Shown: positions 27,475 through 36,639, counted from the first letter of the stretch. The stretch: DNA of 64,000 nucleotides from Acinetobacter calcoaceticus ANC 3811 (GCF_000399665.1 NZ_KB976986.1:964240-1028239), one strand, 5' to 3'. Numbers and translations are program-made. The notes: generated by a model from the letters alone, not told the origin.

Positions 27475-28359
27475 ATGGCTATCCAGCTTTTAGATGCGGC
27501 AAGAAACGAAATTCCAGTGAAATTCACGCAGTTTTCTGGTGGAGAGCGTCATATTCAAATTGATGAGACAACGTTAGGTTCACTATCTGGCAAGGTATTG
27601 GTCCGCGCGCAAATGACCTCAAGTCACGATGTGATGGACTATTTACTACTTGAAAATATATTGCTGAATCAGGGTCTAACCGTTGACCTAGAAATTCCGT
27701 ATTTTCCATATGCGCGTCAGGATCGTATTTGTGCAGTAGGCCAAGCATTCTCACTTGATGTGATGACCAAGCTACTTAACATCAACGCAGACAAAAAAGC
27801 GGGTAAACAAGGCAAGGTAACTGTTTGGGACTGCCATAGCGAAGTGACAACAGCATTACTCGCTGCCAATACTTCTTTTAAAGAAGTTGTAAATGTCAGT
27901 TCAGTCGACATCATCGCAAAGAGTGAAGCGCTGAGCACATTGTTAAAAGATGAAAAAACAGTACTGATTTGCCCAGACAAAGGTGCGAAAGCACGTACAC
28001 AAATGGTTGCAGATGCTTTTAATCTTGAGCGTAAACAACCAATCACTATTGTTCAGTGTGATAAAAAACGCGACCCAGTGACTGGCAAAATTTTAGGTAC
28101 GCATGTGCATGCAACTGATTTATCAGGCCTAACAGCGGTCATTACCGATGACATTTGTGACGGTGGTGCAACCTTTATTGGTATTGCCAAAGAACTTCGT
28201 CGCCTTAATTGTCATAAGGTCATTCTATATGTGACCCACGGTATTTTTAGTAAAGGAATAGCGGTTTTTGATGGACTGCTAGATCAACTGTTTACCTCGG
28301 ACAGCTTTCCACAACAACCATCAGACAAAATTTCAGTAATTGCTTTTGCCGCAAAATAA
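27475..28359 (+). CDS. Ribose-phosphate pyrophosphokinase-like enzyme (NAD-salvage paralog)
   Basis: 294 aa. Recognisable Prs elements are 'LENILLNQGLTVDLEIPYFPYARQDR' (catalytic loop region, in part) and the PRPP-binding 'AVITDDICDGGATFIGIAKEL'. It would make PRPP from ribose 5-phosphate and ATP for the next gene's nicotinamide phosphoribosyltransferase. It is shorter and more divergent than housekeeping Prs (~315 aa), fitting a dedicated salvage paralog. Start ATG has AGGA upstream; nadV begins 11 bp after its stop. Confidence 0.85.
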   Translation: MAIQLLDAARNEIPVKFTQFSGGERHIQIDETTLGSLSGKVLVRAQMTSSHDVMDYLLLENILLNQGLTVDLEIPYFPYARQDRICAVGQAFSLDVMTKLLNINADKKAGKQGKVTVWDCHSEVTTALLAANTSFKEVVNVSSVDIIAKSEALSTLLKDEKTVLICPDKGAKARTQMVADAFNLERKQPITIVQCDKKRDPVTGKILGTHVHATDLSGLTAVITDDICDGGATFIGIAKELRRLNCHKVILYVTHGIFSKGIAVFDGLLDQLFTSDSFPQQPSDKISVIAFAAK

Positions 28360-28370
28360 AGAGAATAAAG

Positions 28371-29864
28371 ATGACTATTAAACTTAATCCACTAAACGCT
28401 ATCGATTTTTATAAAGCTGATCACAGACGTCAGTATCCGGCAGGTACAGAGTACGTGTACGCAAACTTTACGCCGCGTTCATCTCGACTCGCTAAAATGT
28501 TGCCTGACTTTGACGATAAAGTTGTGTTCTTTGGACTTCAGGGTTTTATCAAACACTTTTTAATTGATACTTGGAATGAAGGCTTTTTCAAACAACCTAA
28601 AGACAAAGTAGTGGCTGCTTATAAACGCCGTATGGATAGTTCACTGGGTGAAGGTGCTGTACCGGTCGATCACATTGAAGCGTTACACGACTTGGGCTAT
28701 TTACCTTTACGCATTAAAGCATTGCCTGAAGGTAGCCGCGTCAATATGCGTGTACCCGTGCTTACCGTAATTAATACCGACCCACGTTTCTTTTGGCTAA
28801 CGAACTATATTGAAACCGTGTTAAGTGCTGAGCTTTGGAAAAGCTGCACAACCGCCACTATTGCCTACGAGTACAAACGCTTATTAACGCAATATGCCGT
28901 AAAAACTGGTGCACCACTCGATTTTGTATCTGTGCAAGGACACGATTTTAGTAGCCGTGGCATGAGCGGAATTTACGATGCGGCGCAATCTGGTGTGGGG
29001 CACTTAACCAGTTTTATTGGAACTGACTCGGTTGCTTCAATTGACTACGCAGAAGAATATTACAATGCCACAGGTGTGATTGGTGTATCTGTACCAGCAA
29101 CCGAACACAGTGTGATGTGTATGGGTACAGAAAACAGTGAGCTAGAAACATTTAAGCGTTTAATCTGTGAGCTTTATCCGTCTGGTGTTGTTAGTGTCGT
29201 GTCTGATACTTGGGACTTTTGGCGAGTGATTACTGAGTTTACGGTGGCTTTAAAACCTGAAATTTTAGCAAGACAACCTAATGCTTTAGGCTTGGCCAAA
29301 TTGGTTTTCCGTCCAGACTCTGGCGATCCTGTCAAAATTATTTGTGGTGACCCAGATGCCGAAGTTGGCAGCCCTGCCTACAAAGGTGCGGTTGAATGTT
29401 TATGGGACGTGTTTGGCGGTATAACAACTGAACAAGGCTATAAAGTACTTAATGAACGTGTCGGTTTAATTTACGGCGACTCAATTACCCTAGATCGCGC
29501 ACAGCGTATTTTAGAAGGACTTGAAGCCAAAGGCTTTGCTTCAAACAACTTGGTGTTTGGTATAGGCAGTTTTACCTATAACTATTTAACTCGCGATACT
29601 TTTGGGTTTGCTGTAAAAGCGACTTGGGGGCAGGTAAATGGTGTAGGCCGTGAGTTGTTTAAAGACCCAATTACTGACTCAGGTGTGAAAAAATCTGCGA
29701 AAGGTCTTTTACGCATCGAAGAAAATGAAAATGGTTTTACCTTGTTTGATGAACAAACAGCCCAACAAGAACAAGGCGGAGCACTTAAAACAGTCTTTGA
29801 AAATGGTAAACTTCAATATGAGTGTACTTTGGATCAAATACGTGAGCGTTTATCCATCGCATAA
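28371..29864 (+). CDS. nadV: Nicotinamide phosphoribosyltransferase
   Basis: 497 aa, NAMPT family. Family segments seen are 'LNAIDFYKADHRRQYPAGTEYVYANFTPR' (in part), 'DFSSRGMSG' (cf. HDFSSRGM), 'VPATEHSVM' and 'FGIGSFTYNYLTRDTFGFA'. It makes NMN from nicotinamide and PRPP, a one-step salvage route to NAD. PRPP would come from the preceding prs-like gene. The operon carries an NrtR-type operator upstream and the NrtR-like gene directly downstream. Confidence 0.93.
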   Translation: MTIKLNPLNAIDFYKADHRRQYPAGTEYVYANFTPRSSRLAKMLPDFDDKVVFFGLQGFIKHFLIDTWNEGFFKQPKDKVVAAYKRRMDSSLGEGAVPVDHIEALHDLGYLPLRIKALPEGSRVNMRVPVLTVINTDPRFFWLTNYIETVLSAELWKSCTTATIAYEYKRLLTQYAVKTGAPLDFVSVQGHDFSSRGMSGIYDAAQSGVGHLTSFIGTDSVASIDYAEEYYNATGVIGVSVPATEHSVMCMGTENSELETFKRLICELYPSGVVSVVSDTWDFWRVITEFTVALKPEILARQPNALGLAKLVFRPDSGDPVKIICGDPDAEVGSPAYKGAVECLWDVFGGITTEQGYKVLNERVGLIYGDSITLDRAQRILEGLEAKGFASNNLVFGIGSFTYNYLTRDTFGFAVKATWGQVNGVGRELFKDPITDSGVKKSAKGLLRIEENENGFTLFDEQTAQQEQGGALKTVFENGKLQYECTLDQIRERLSIA

Positions 29865-29924
29865 CTGAGTTTAGATGAGTCGTTGCATGTGTATCGGCTC
29901 ATCATTTTTATTGAGAGGCTGAAC

Positions 29925-30671
29925 GTGACTATTCAAACTGAACAAGAATTCCTTGCCAGTTATGATCGCCGAGATTATGACGCACCTTTACTCACGGTCG
30001 ATATGGCTATTTTCTCGGTATTTAATGGTCAGTTGCAGGTACTACTCATTAAGCGACCAAACTTTCCAGCCAAAGACCAATGGGCTTTACCGGGTGGTTT
30101 TGCCGATTTAAAGCATGATCAAGACTTGATGGCCACGGCATATCGTAAGCTGGTCGAAAAAACAGGAATCGCTTCGCCTTATTTGGAACAAGTTGCCTCT
30201 GTGGGTAATGCAAAACGTGACCCGCGTGGTTGGGCCGTGACCATTTTATATTTTGCTTTAATCGATTTTAATGCCTATCAACATCAAGCGCTGGCTGAAT
30301 ACAGCGAATGGGTGCCAGTGACAAAAGCACAAGATTTAGCATTGGCGTTTGATCACAGCGAATTACTGACTTTGGCATTAGAGCGTTTAACCAATAAAAC
30401 CCGCTATACCGCATTGCCAGCTAGTCTTATGCCTGAATTATTTACGCTGACCGAGCTACAAACCATTTATGAAATTATTCTTGGGCAATCCTTAGAAAAA
30501 AAAGCGTTTAGACGCCGTATGATAGAAGCTGGCGCAGTTGAAGAAACCAACCACAGTAAAATTGTAGGGAAACGACCAGCTCAGCTCTACCGCTATGCAC
30601 TCGATTCTTTCGATTTTATCTTTCCTCGCTCTCTCGAATTACCCAGAAATAAAGAGGGCGAAGATAAGTAA
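29925..30671 (+). CDS. nrtR: NUDIX-HTH regulator of NAD salvage (NrtR-like)
   Basis: About 248 aa. The N-terminal NUDIX-like domain (about 15-150) has a degraded Nudix box: 'GGFADLKHDQDLMATAYRKLVEKTGI' lacks the usual REXXEE, having 'RKLVEKTG'. This fits NrtR proteins that bind but poorly hydrolyse ADP-ribose. The C-terminal winged HTH (about 165-240) includes 'FTLTELQTIYEIILGQSLEKKAFRRRM'. I use the GTG at 29925, preceded by GAGAGG. Placement after nadV and the palindrome at 27412-27442 support autoregulation of the three-gene operon. Confidence 0.85.
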   Translation: MTIQTEQEFLASYDRRDYDAPLLTVDMAIFSVFNGQLQVLLIKRPNFPAKDQWALPGGFADLKHDQDLMATAYRKLVEKTGIASPYLEQVASVGNAKRDPRGWAVTILYFALIDFNAYQHQALAEYSEWVPVTKAQDLALAFDHSELLTLALERLTNKTRYTALPASLMPELFTLTELQTIYEIILGQSLEKKAFRRRMIEAGAVEETNHSKIVGKRPAQLYRYALDSFDFIFPRSLELPRNKEGEDK

Positions 30672-30692
30672 AACAATGAGCTTTCTGACTAG
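30661..30692 (+). repeat. 32-bp direct repeat, left copy flanking the sulfatase cassette
   Basis: AAGATAAGTAAAACAATGAG + CTTTCTGACTAG matches 32698-32729 at 30 of 32 positions. The left copy includes the last codons of the nrtR-like gene. The pair brackets the sulfatase gene and an alcohol dehydrogenase relic. Confidence 0.8.
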
Positions 30693-30699
30693 TGGATGT

Positions 30700-30772
30700 T
30701 CAGTACCCATGACTTTTGGAAGAAGATTATGGGTTTGGTCATTGGTGGAATTAAAGAAACACAAGAATTAGC
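30700..30772 (+). pseudogene. Alcohol dehydrogenase gene fragment
   Basis: About 70 bp align with 12211-12292 of the zinc alcohol dehydrogenase gene; 26 bp (30741-30766) are identical to 12262-12287. Other bases differ and some are missing, so it is a decayed fragment of a related dehydrogenase gene, not a recent copy. Confidence 0.7.
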
Positions 30773-30915
30773 AGTTCATAAATTTAGTATTCTGGTTTGT
30801 ATTTATTAATTATATTTTTCTTATAAGAATAAGATATTTGTATTTACTATTTTCTTAGTTGTTAAAAATCAACTTGGCTAAATACTATGCTTAATTAATT
30901 AATAAGAGAATATTT

Positions 30916-32601
30916 GTGAATAAAAGCAATGGTTATTTGAAAATTGGTCTATTTCTGTTTTTTGCTACATCTGTAGTGGGGTGTAAAAATAACAATGACA
31001 AAATAATAGAAGAGAAACGTGATCAGCGTCCTAATATTTTATTTATTATGGCTGATGATTTAGGGTTCTCTGATTTAGGTGCGTTTGGTAGTGAAATTAG
31101 TACGCCTAATCTTGATACCTTAGCTCAGGAGGGTAGAATTTTAACGAACTTTCATTCTGCTGCAGCATGTTCTCCAACACGTGCAGAACTTCTATCTGGT
31201 GCTGATCATCATCCAGTAGGTTTAGGAGAAATGTCAGAGACTTTAGCTGCACTTCCAGTTTTGCAAGGTAAACCTGGCTATGACGGTTATTTAAACGATA
31301 AGTCATTATTTCTACCAGAAATTCTCAAAGATCATGGTTATCATACTTATATGGCTGGTAAATGGCATTTAGGTTTAACAGCACAAACTAGTCCTCAAGC
31401 TCGTGGCTTTGAAAGATCATTTGCTTTACTTGAAGGTATGGACTTACATTTTAAAGCTTCAACTCCAGAGTTAGCCAGAGGCAGCACATATAAAGAGGAT
31501 AGTGTTTCTGTAACGTTGCCGGCAAATTTTTATTCGACAAATTTTTATACTGATAAATTAATTGAATATATTGAACATAATAAAAAGGATGAAAAGCCTT
31601 TTTTTGCCTATGCTGCATACACTGCTCCTCACTGGCCAATACAAGCTCCAAATGAATTTATTGCCCGTAATCAGGGAAAATATGATAGTGGATATGAAAT
31701 TATTCGTAAGAATCGTTTTGAACAACAAAAAAAATTAGGAATAATTCCACAAGATTTCGAAATACCTGATTTTCTTCCTGCTAATCAACTCACAGATAAA
31801 GCGCCTCTTTGGTCAGAATTAACTGCTGAGCAAAGAAAAATAGAAGCTCGAAAAATGGAAGTATATGCTGGGATGGTTGAAAATCTTGACTACAATATTG
31901 GCCGTTTAATCAGTTATTTAAAACAAAATAATTTATATGACAATACCTTAATATTTTTTGTTTCCGATAATGGACCACAAGCAATTGAGATAGATCAAAG
32001 GCCTCAATATAATAATAGTTATGAGAATATTGGACATGCTGACTCTTATGTCCAAATCGGTTCCAGATGGGCAGAGGTAAGTGCCACCCCATTTCAATTG
32101 TTTAAACATACTGCTGGAGAGGGAGCAAGTTCAGTACCTGCTATTGTGAGACTTCCTCATCAATATAAAAAAGTGCAGCAAAGCAGTGAATTTGTATCGA
32201 TAAGAGATATTTTACCTACAGTTTTGGACTTTGCAGATATACAACGTCCCACTACAGAATATAAAAATAGACAGGTTATTCCTATTTCTGGATTATCGTG
32301 GAAAGAATTTTTAGCGGGAAAACAGTCCAGTGTACGAGGAAATACTTTCTTTTTTGGAGATGAACTACATGGTAATAAATATATACGGAACAAAGAGTGG
32401 AAACTTCGATATCAAGTCTATCCACTGTCCATGGGAACAGGCGCTTGGGAATTATTTGATTTAAACACGGATCGTAGTGAACGAAAAAATGTTGTAAGTC
32501 AAAATCCTGAAATAGTTAAACAACTAATTGATGAATATAATGTGTATGCTCAAAAAAATGGAGTTGTTGATTTAACAGCAATATATTCATCTGATAAATA
32601 A
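30916..32601 (+). CDS. Arylsulfatase-type sulfatase, lipoprotein
   Basis: 561 aa. The signal peptide ends in a lipobox 'SVVGC', so it is probably lipid-anchored. Sulfatase signatures are 'MADDLGFSDLGAFGSEISTPN' (metal Asp pair, 21 residues shortened here to its start ADDLGFSD), 'ACSPTRAELLSG' with the Cys converted to formylglycine, 'AGKWHLG' and 'FVSDNGPQ'. It hydrolyses sulfate esters to free sulfate. GTG start at 30916. Low GC and the flanking direct repeats suggest a cassette gained between the NAD operon and the MTHFR-like gene. A sulfatase-maturing enzyme is not seen in the window. Confidence 0.88.
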   Translation: MNKSNGYLKIGLFLFFATSVVGCKNNNDKIIEEKRDQRPNILFIMADDLGFSDLGAFGSEISTPNLDTLAQEGRILTNFHSAAACSPTRAELLSGADHHPVGLGEMSETLAALPVLQGKPGYDGYLNDKSLFLPEILKDHGYHTYMAGKWHLGLTAQTSPQARGFERSFALLEGMDLHFKASTPELARGSTYKEDSVSVTLPANFYSTNFYTDKLIEYIEHNKKDEKPFFAYAAYTAPHWPIQAPNEFIARNQGKYDSGYEIIRKNRFEQQKKLGIIPQDFEIPDFLPANQLTDKAPLWSELTAEQRKIEARKMEVYAGMVENLDYNIGRLISYLKQNNLYDNTLIFFVSDNGPQAIEIDQRPQYNNSYENIGHADSYVQIGSRWAEVSATPFQLFKHTAGEGASSVPAIVRLPHQYKKVQQSSEFVSIRDILPTVLDFADIQRPTTEYKNRQVIPISGLSWKEFLAGKQSSVRGNTFFFGDELHGNKYIRNKEWKLRYQVYPLSMGTGAWELFDLNTDRSERKNVVSQNPEIVKQLIDEYNVYAQKNGVVDLTAIYSSDK

Positions 32602-32697
32602 AAGTAATGAATAAATAAAGGTCATAGCCCCACTGACTTGTGTGGGCTCGGCCGATAGGCTAAATCGAGTAATGATCTGATCGAAACAAAGTGCCTA

Positions 32698-32729
32698 AAG
32701 ATAAGCAAAACATTGAGCTTTCTGACTAG
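32698..32729 (+). repeat. 32-bp direct repeat, right copy flanking the sulfatase cassette
   Basis: Matches 30661-30692 with two mismatches. The spacing between copies is 2037 bp, one sulfatase gene plus a relic. Confidence 0.8.
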
Positions 32730-32801
32730 CGCAACTTGATGCACTTTGATTTATAATGCCGCGCTTATGATTAATGTCATGTTTTGATCAGCACTTTGCC
32801 T

Positions 32802-34196
32802 ATGTCACACGTTTCTCCCTGCTTCCAACAAAACCAGTTTTTTGTATTGGTGGAATACCTCACTTCATTACACGAGATTTATCCTGTGAAATATGAGTTT
32901 GCAGGATATCCGGCTGCAATGACATTGGCAGATCGCGTACATTCAGATCACGATATCACGCCGCTTGAAGCCAGCAAAAGTTACCCTGACTCAATTGATA
33001 AAGTCTTACACTTTTCGGGTAAAGCCCGAGACATACAAGATTTTGAGCATTTTTTAGAAGAAGCCCAAGCAGCCAATATTCAAAACTTGTTATTGCTTAC
33101 AGGTGATAAACTTAAAGAGCATCATAATGGACGAGATGGGCAGCCTCGTAGTCGATACCTAGAGTCGGTAAACGCTGTAATGGCTGCTAAGCAACATGGC
33201 GGGTTTCGTATTGGTGTTGCTTTTAACCCATTTAAATATGTCGAAGCTGAGCGTGATGCCCAGTACTTAAAACTGCATAAGAAGATTAAAGCAGGTGCTG
33301 ACTTTATTATTACCCAATTGGGCTATGACATTGAAGCATTAAAGCAAGCCAAATCATTTTTAACGAAGCATATTTATTCACAGCAAATACTGGCTTGTGT
33401 CATGCCACTGACTTTAGGTCGTGCCAATTTTATGGTGAAGCATAAAGTGGCAGGTATTGTGATTACTGCACACATGCTAAAAGTCTTGGCAGATGAAAAA
33501 CTGGCAGGGCATACAGACCGTGTTTATTTACGCTGTGCTTTACAGATTTTAATATGTAAACATTTAGGATTTGCTGGAATTCACTTATCTGCCTGCCATA
33601 AGCCAGAAGAGCAAATGCTGCTTGAAAGCTATATCGAGCAATACAGACATTTGAAACTTGAAGCCTTAGAAGAGCTTTGGAATTCACTTTGGCAAGTCAC
33701 TACAGGCAAAGAGTTTGCGCCTGAAATTGCTCGTTTTTCTCGCCAGCCAACATCTAAACAATTAATTAAATATCGCCAATTGCATGTTATGCATGAGGCG
33801 CTGTTTGAATCAAAAATTGCTAAAGGCGTTGGACGCTTTATTTTTAAAGCATTTTTTTGGGAAAATGCTTTAGTCGCCAAAGTATTACTTAAAACAGAAG
33901 TCCTGAGTAAACATAGCCTAGTGGGCTGTGAAAGCTGTGGTCAGTGCCGTTTAGGTGACACTTTATATATTTGCCCTGAAACCTGTCCAAAAGGTTTAGC
34001 CAACGGGCCTTGTGGCGGAACAACTTTAGACCGCTGTGAATTTGGTGACCGTGAATGTATTCATTCCGTTAAAGCAAGGCTTGCTAAAGCCCTTAAACAA
34101 ACTGAAATATTAAAAGAAAAACTTATTCCAACAGTGCCTCTTGAAACCAGAGGAACCAGTTCTTGGAAAAATTGGTATTTAGCGACTGAGGCTTAA
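32802..34196 (+). CDS. Methylenetetrahydrofolate reductase-like protein with C-terminal Cys-rich domain
   Basis: 464 aa. The N-terminal part resembles the MTHFR TIM barrel ('VKYEFAGYPAAMTLADRVHSD', in part 'LLLTGDKL', 'RIGVAFNPFKY', 'FIITQLGYDIEAL'). The C-terminal domain carries a dense Cys pattern 'CESCGQCRLGDTLYICPETC' and 'CPKGLANGPCGG', typical of the MTHFR_C zinc or Fe-S domain of acetogen-type MetV. I use the ATG at 32802; the earlier in-frame start is TTG. The role may be one-carbon metabolism, possibly with an unusual electron donor. No partner gene is adjacent. Confidence 0.8.
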   Translation: MSHVSPCFQQNQFFVLVEYLTSLHEIYPVKYEFAGYPAAMTLADRVHSDHDITPLEASKSYPDSIDKVLHFSGKARDIQDFEHFLEEAQAANIQNLLLLTGDKLKEHHNGRDGQPRSRYLESVNAVMAAKQHGGFRIGVAFNPFKYVEAERDAQYLKLHKKIKAGADFIITQLGYDIEALKQAKSFLTKHIYSQQILACVMPLTLGRANFMVKHKVAGIVITAHMLKVLADEKLAGHTDRVYLRCALQILICKHLGFAGIHLSACHKPEEQMLLESYIEQYRHLKLEALEELWNSLWQVTTGKEFAPEIARFSRQPTSKQLIKYRQLHVMHEALFESKIAKGVGRFIFKAFFWENALVAKVLLKTEVLSKHSLVGCESCGQCRLGDTLYICPETCPKGLANGPCGGTTLDRCEFGDRECIHSVKARLAKALKQTEILKEKLIPTVPLETRGTSSWKNWYLATEA

Positions 34197-34204
34197 GTTT
34201 TGTA

Positions 34205-34342
34205 TTAACTGGATACGTTTACGACCCTGTTAATTACGACAAAATACACGACCAAGAGTTCCAAGACCACCACAGGCAAAACGGTTAGTAATAAAAAAGC
34301 AATGCTACATCGAAATCTGTGTACGTAAGTAATCCTATTCAT
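34205..34342 (-). CDS. Possible small membrane protein (45 aa)
   Basis: Minus-strand ORF of 45 codons: MNRITYVHRFRCSIAFLLLT then a hydrophobic stretch through VLPVVVLELLVVYFVVIN, basic ends on both sides, as in single-pass small membrane proteins. AAAGAG lies six bases before the ATG. It occupies most of the gap after the MTHFR-like gene. No homology is known to me; the coding call rests on the ribosome site and the membrane-segment pattern. Confidence 0.42.
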   Translation of the reverse strand: MNRITYVHRFRCSIAFLLLTVLPVVVLELLVVYFVVINRVVNVSS

Positions 34343-34400
34343 GAGTAACTCTTTAATGGTTGGATCGCTAACCGCGTTTCACTATAAAGGTTCTGGTTTT

Positions 34401-34430
34401 GCTGTGAGTCATATTATCAGGATGCACAGC
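34401..34430. repeat. Orphan copy of the alcohol-dehydrogenase downstream hairpin
   Basis: GCTGTG / CACAGC inverted repeat followed by TCAAA, closely resembling 12451-12485 after the alcohol dehydrogenase gene, but with no such gene beside it. With the relic at 30700-30772 it suggests a second dehydrogenase gene was once nearby. Confidence 0.5.
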
Positions 34431-34470
34431 TCAAACGATCAATAATAATGTGAGTTTAGGGAGTTGTGTG

Positions 34471-34493
34471 AAAGCCCTCTGATGAGGGCTTTT
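34471..34493. terminator. Terminator at the left edge of the accessory region
   Basis: AAAGCCCTC-TGAT-GAGGGCTTT, a perfect stem with A/T runs, just beyond the stop of the membrane protein gene on the minus strand. Confidence 0.82.
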
Positions 34494-34506
34494 AATTCTA
34501 TAAATA

Positions 34507-35667
34507 TCAATTTTTAGGTTTCAGTTCATTCAGTGTTTTAATTATTTCTGAAAACATAGATATTTGATTTGTATTTTCAGAATTTGTATCAATATTTTCA
34601 TGTCCTTTGAAATACTTTTCAGATAAGTGAATTCTAAGAGTCTGCCTTTGTTCTTCAGTTAATTCAGCCATATAGGGTGAAAGAGCTGATAGTTCCATAT
34701 AGTTTTTACGGCAGTAAGTTTCTAGGTTGTAAATACGTGAACGTTCTTTAATGAAATAAGCTAAAAAGGCAGATAGTGAAGTTATAAGGGCTATAAAAAT
34801 TATTGACTTATTTAATTCGAAATGTTGGGAAGATAAAATTAGTTTTAAAAATATCGAACATATAATGATACAAAATATAAAGATAATCGCATAGGTATAT
34901 GATTGTATTTTCTTTTCATATTTATTCGCTTCATCATTAAATAAAGTTATTAATCCAATATTTTGGCTTAGATTTAGCTGTCTAACTGTCTGTTCTGTTG
35001 TTTCATTAACCTTTTCTGCTTTTTGTAGTAGTTTATCTTCCTCGTACTCAAGTTGAATAGATTTGATTATATTAAATATTTTTTTAATATATGATTTTAC
35101 TTCAAAAGTTCTATTTCTAAAAAAGCAATTAAGTGCATCTATTATTGTTTCAGCTAGCTCATTAAAATTAGAAGATATAGATTTTTCCTCAAGAGTTCTT
35201 CCTGATTCTAAAATTAAATTCGGTAAATTTACTGCATTATTATCACAAAAAAAATCTAATATTTTGAGTAATTCATTTACTTCATTAATACTATAAGTAT
35301 GACTAAAGTCATACTCATAAAAACTGATAACATCATTAAGTATATATTCTATATATCCTTTTATTTGTTTAAAATAAATATCATCTTTACCCTCAGTTGG
35401 AGGATTTTTAATAATTTCTTGTAGTGAAGTTGTAAGCTCTTTTAAAACCTCTGAAAGTTTTGTTTGATTGCTGGTAGATATATATTTGTAATTTAAAGAT
35501 ATATATTTTATTAATTTTCTAATATTAAAATCAATTTCTTTTTTTAATTCATTAAAATCTTTAGTATTATTGTCGTTCAAACTATTAATAACGGGAATTG
35601 TAAAATTATTTAATAAATTATCTAAATATTCTGCAATTATCTTAATGTTGTCTTCCCTCAAACTCAT
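34507..35667 (-). CDS. Predicted membrane protein of unknown function, accessory
   Basis: 386 aa, very AT-rich gene. The N-terminal ~250 residues look helical and soluble, then come two adjacent transmembrane helices ('YAIIFIFCIIICSIFLKLIL' and 'IIFIALITSLSAFLAYFI') and a ~75-residue basic/helical tail. I do not recognise the family. A soluble sensor-like half joined to two membrane helices, next to an HTH-ImmA protein and a PARIS-like pair, would fit a membrane effector of a defence system, but that rests only on neighbourhood. Confidence 0.6.
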   Translation of the reverse strand: MSLREDNIKIIAEYLDNLLNNFTIPVINSLNDNNTKDFNELKKEIDFNIRKLIKYISLNYKYISTSNQTKLSEVLKELTTSLQEIIKNPPTEGKDDIYFKQIKGYIEYILNDVISFYEYDFSHTYSINEVNELLKILDFFCDNNAVNLPNLILESGRTLEEKSISSNFNELAETIIDALNCFFRNRTFEVKSYIKKIFNIIKSIQLEYEEDKLLQKAEKVNETTEQTVRQLNLSQNIGLITLFNDEANKYEKKIQSYTYAIIFIFCIIICSIFLKLILSSQHFELNKSIIFIALITSLSAFLAYFIKERSRIYNLETYCRKNYMELSALSPYMAELTEEQRQTLRIHLSEKYFKGHENIDTNSENTNQISMFSEIIKTLNELKPKN

Positions 35668-36004
35668 AATGATCTCATAATTTAAAGTGTTGTTAATTAT
35701 AATTACCTTAACGTTTTTAGTATCTTATCGTCAATAACTCATCCGACCTAAATAGATTTCTACTAAATTTATCCCACCACATAGACCAATTACGTTCAAG
35801 TACAAAGCGGAATTCAAAAATTTTTCTTAATTTAGTAAGAGTAAAAAGTACCCTAAGATACTTTCCAAATTTGTCTTGTTTCTTATAAAAGTATATTTAG
35901 TTGACAAATTTTAATTTTAGCAATAAAAGTTGGTTGACATATCTAAAAAATAGCAATAAATTAAATCTAACCCAACATTTCACCATTTATTGCGGATAAT
36001 TTTT
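35668..36004. other. AT-rich divergent intergenic region
   Basis: About 340 bp between the membrane protein gene and the acidic-protein gene. TTGACA at 35939-35940 region (TTGACAT near 35934-35940) is a possible -35 for the rightward operon. No ORF with a ribosome binding site seen. Confidence 0.35.
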
Positions 36005-36622
36005 ATGGAATGTCGTCATCCTTCTGATTTTGAACCACAGTTAACTGATGAGGTTATCAGTTTCTTCGCTCAACATATGTTGAATATCTATAGAGATATT
36101 CTCTATCTACTTAGCACTGAAGATGATTCAAATTATGGGCGTGGAACAAGTATTTTTGATCGTACTCGTAATCGGTTTTTAAATTTGATCATGACAAGAC
36201 AGTGCCCAGTAGATGTACATTTGGTAAATGGGTCTTTAAAGTTTATTTTCCAAATCGGAAGCGCGACAATCAGATTTTTAAAAGATGACTTCGAGAATCC
36301 AAAGAAAAAGAAATACTTTATGCAGCAGTTGCATAGTATGAGTTTATTTCCTCTTGATGATCAGCAGCCTCACTATTGGCGTTTTATCTTAAATGAACCA
36401 AAAACATTAGATGATGAACCATTGGTGATATTTGTAGGTTATAACTTGGCAAATGAGGTTGTGGCATATTGGGATTCTAGTAGCATTGCTGGCTTGAATC
36501 ATATTCATTTAATTGAGCCTGAGACACCTAAACCAGTAGAATTAGGTTCACCATTAGTTGAAGATCCTGATATGGATAATGAAAAAGAAGATGACGATGA
36601 TTCCGAAGCTGTAAACAACTAA
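36005..36622 (+). CDS. Acidic protein of unknown function paired with an HTH-ImmA/IrrE protein
   Basis: 205 aa. I do not recognise it. The middle is a mixed alpha/beta domain ('HYWRFILNEPKTLDDEPLVIFVGYNLANEVVAYW') shown here in part, and the last ~20 residues are very acidic (DNEKEDDDDSEAVNN). The ATG at 36005 is chosen over an in-frame TTG at 35990; the ribosome site is weak. It ends 17 bp before the HTH-protease gene, so the two form an operon. It may be the partner or substrate of the protease. Confidence 0.6.
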   Translation: MECRHPSDFEPQLTDEVISFFAQHMLNIYRDILYLLSTEDDSNYGRGTSIFDRTRNRFLNLIMTRQCPVDVHLVNGSLKFIFQIGSATIRFLKDDFENPKKKKYFMQQLHSMSLFPLDDQQPHYWRFILNEPKTLDDEPLVIFVGYNLANEVVAYWDSSSIAGLNHIHLIEPETPKPVELGSPLVEDPDMDNEKEDDDDSEAVNN

Positions 36623-36639
36623 TTGTAAGATGAATAGCC

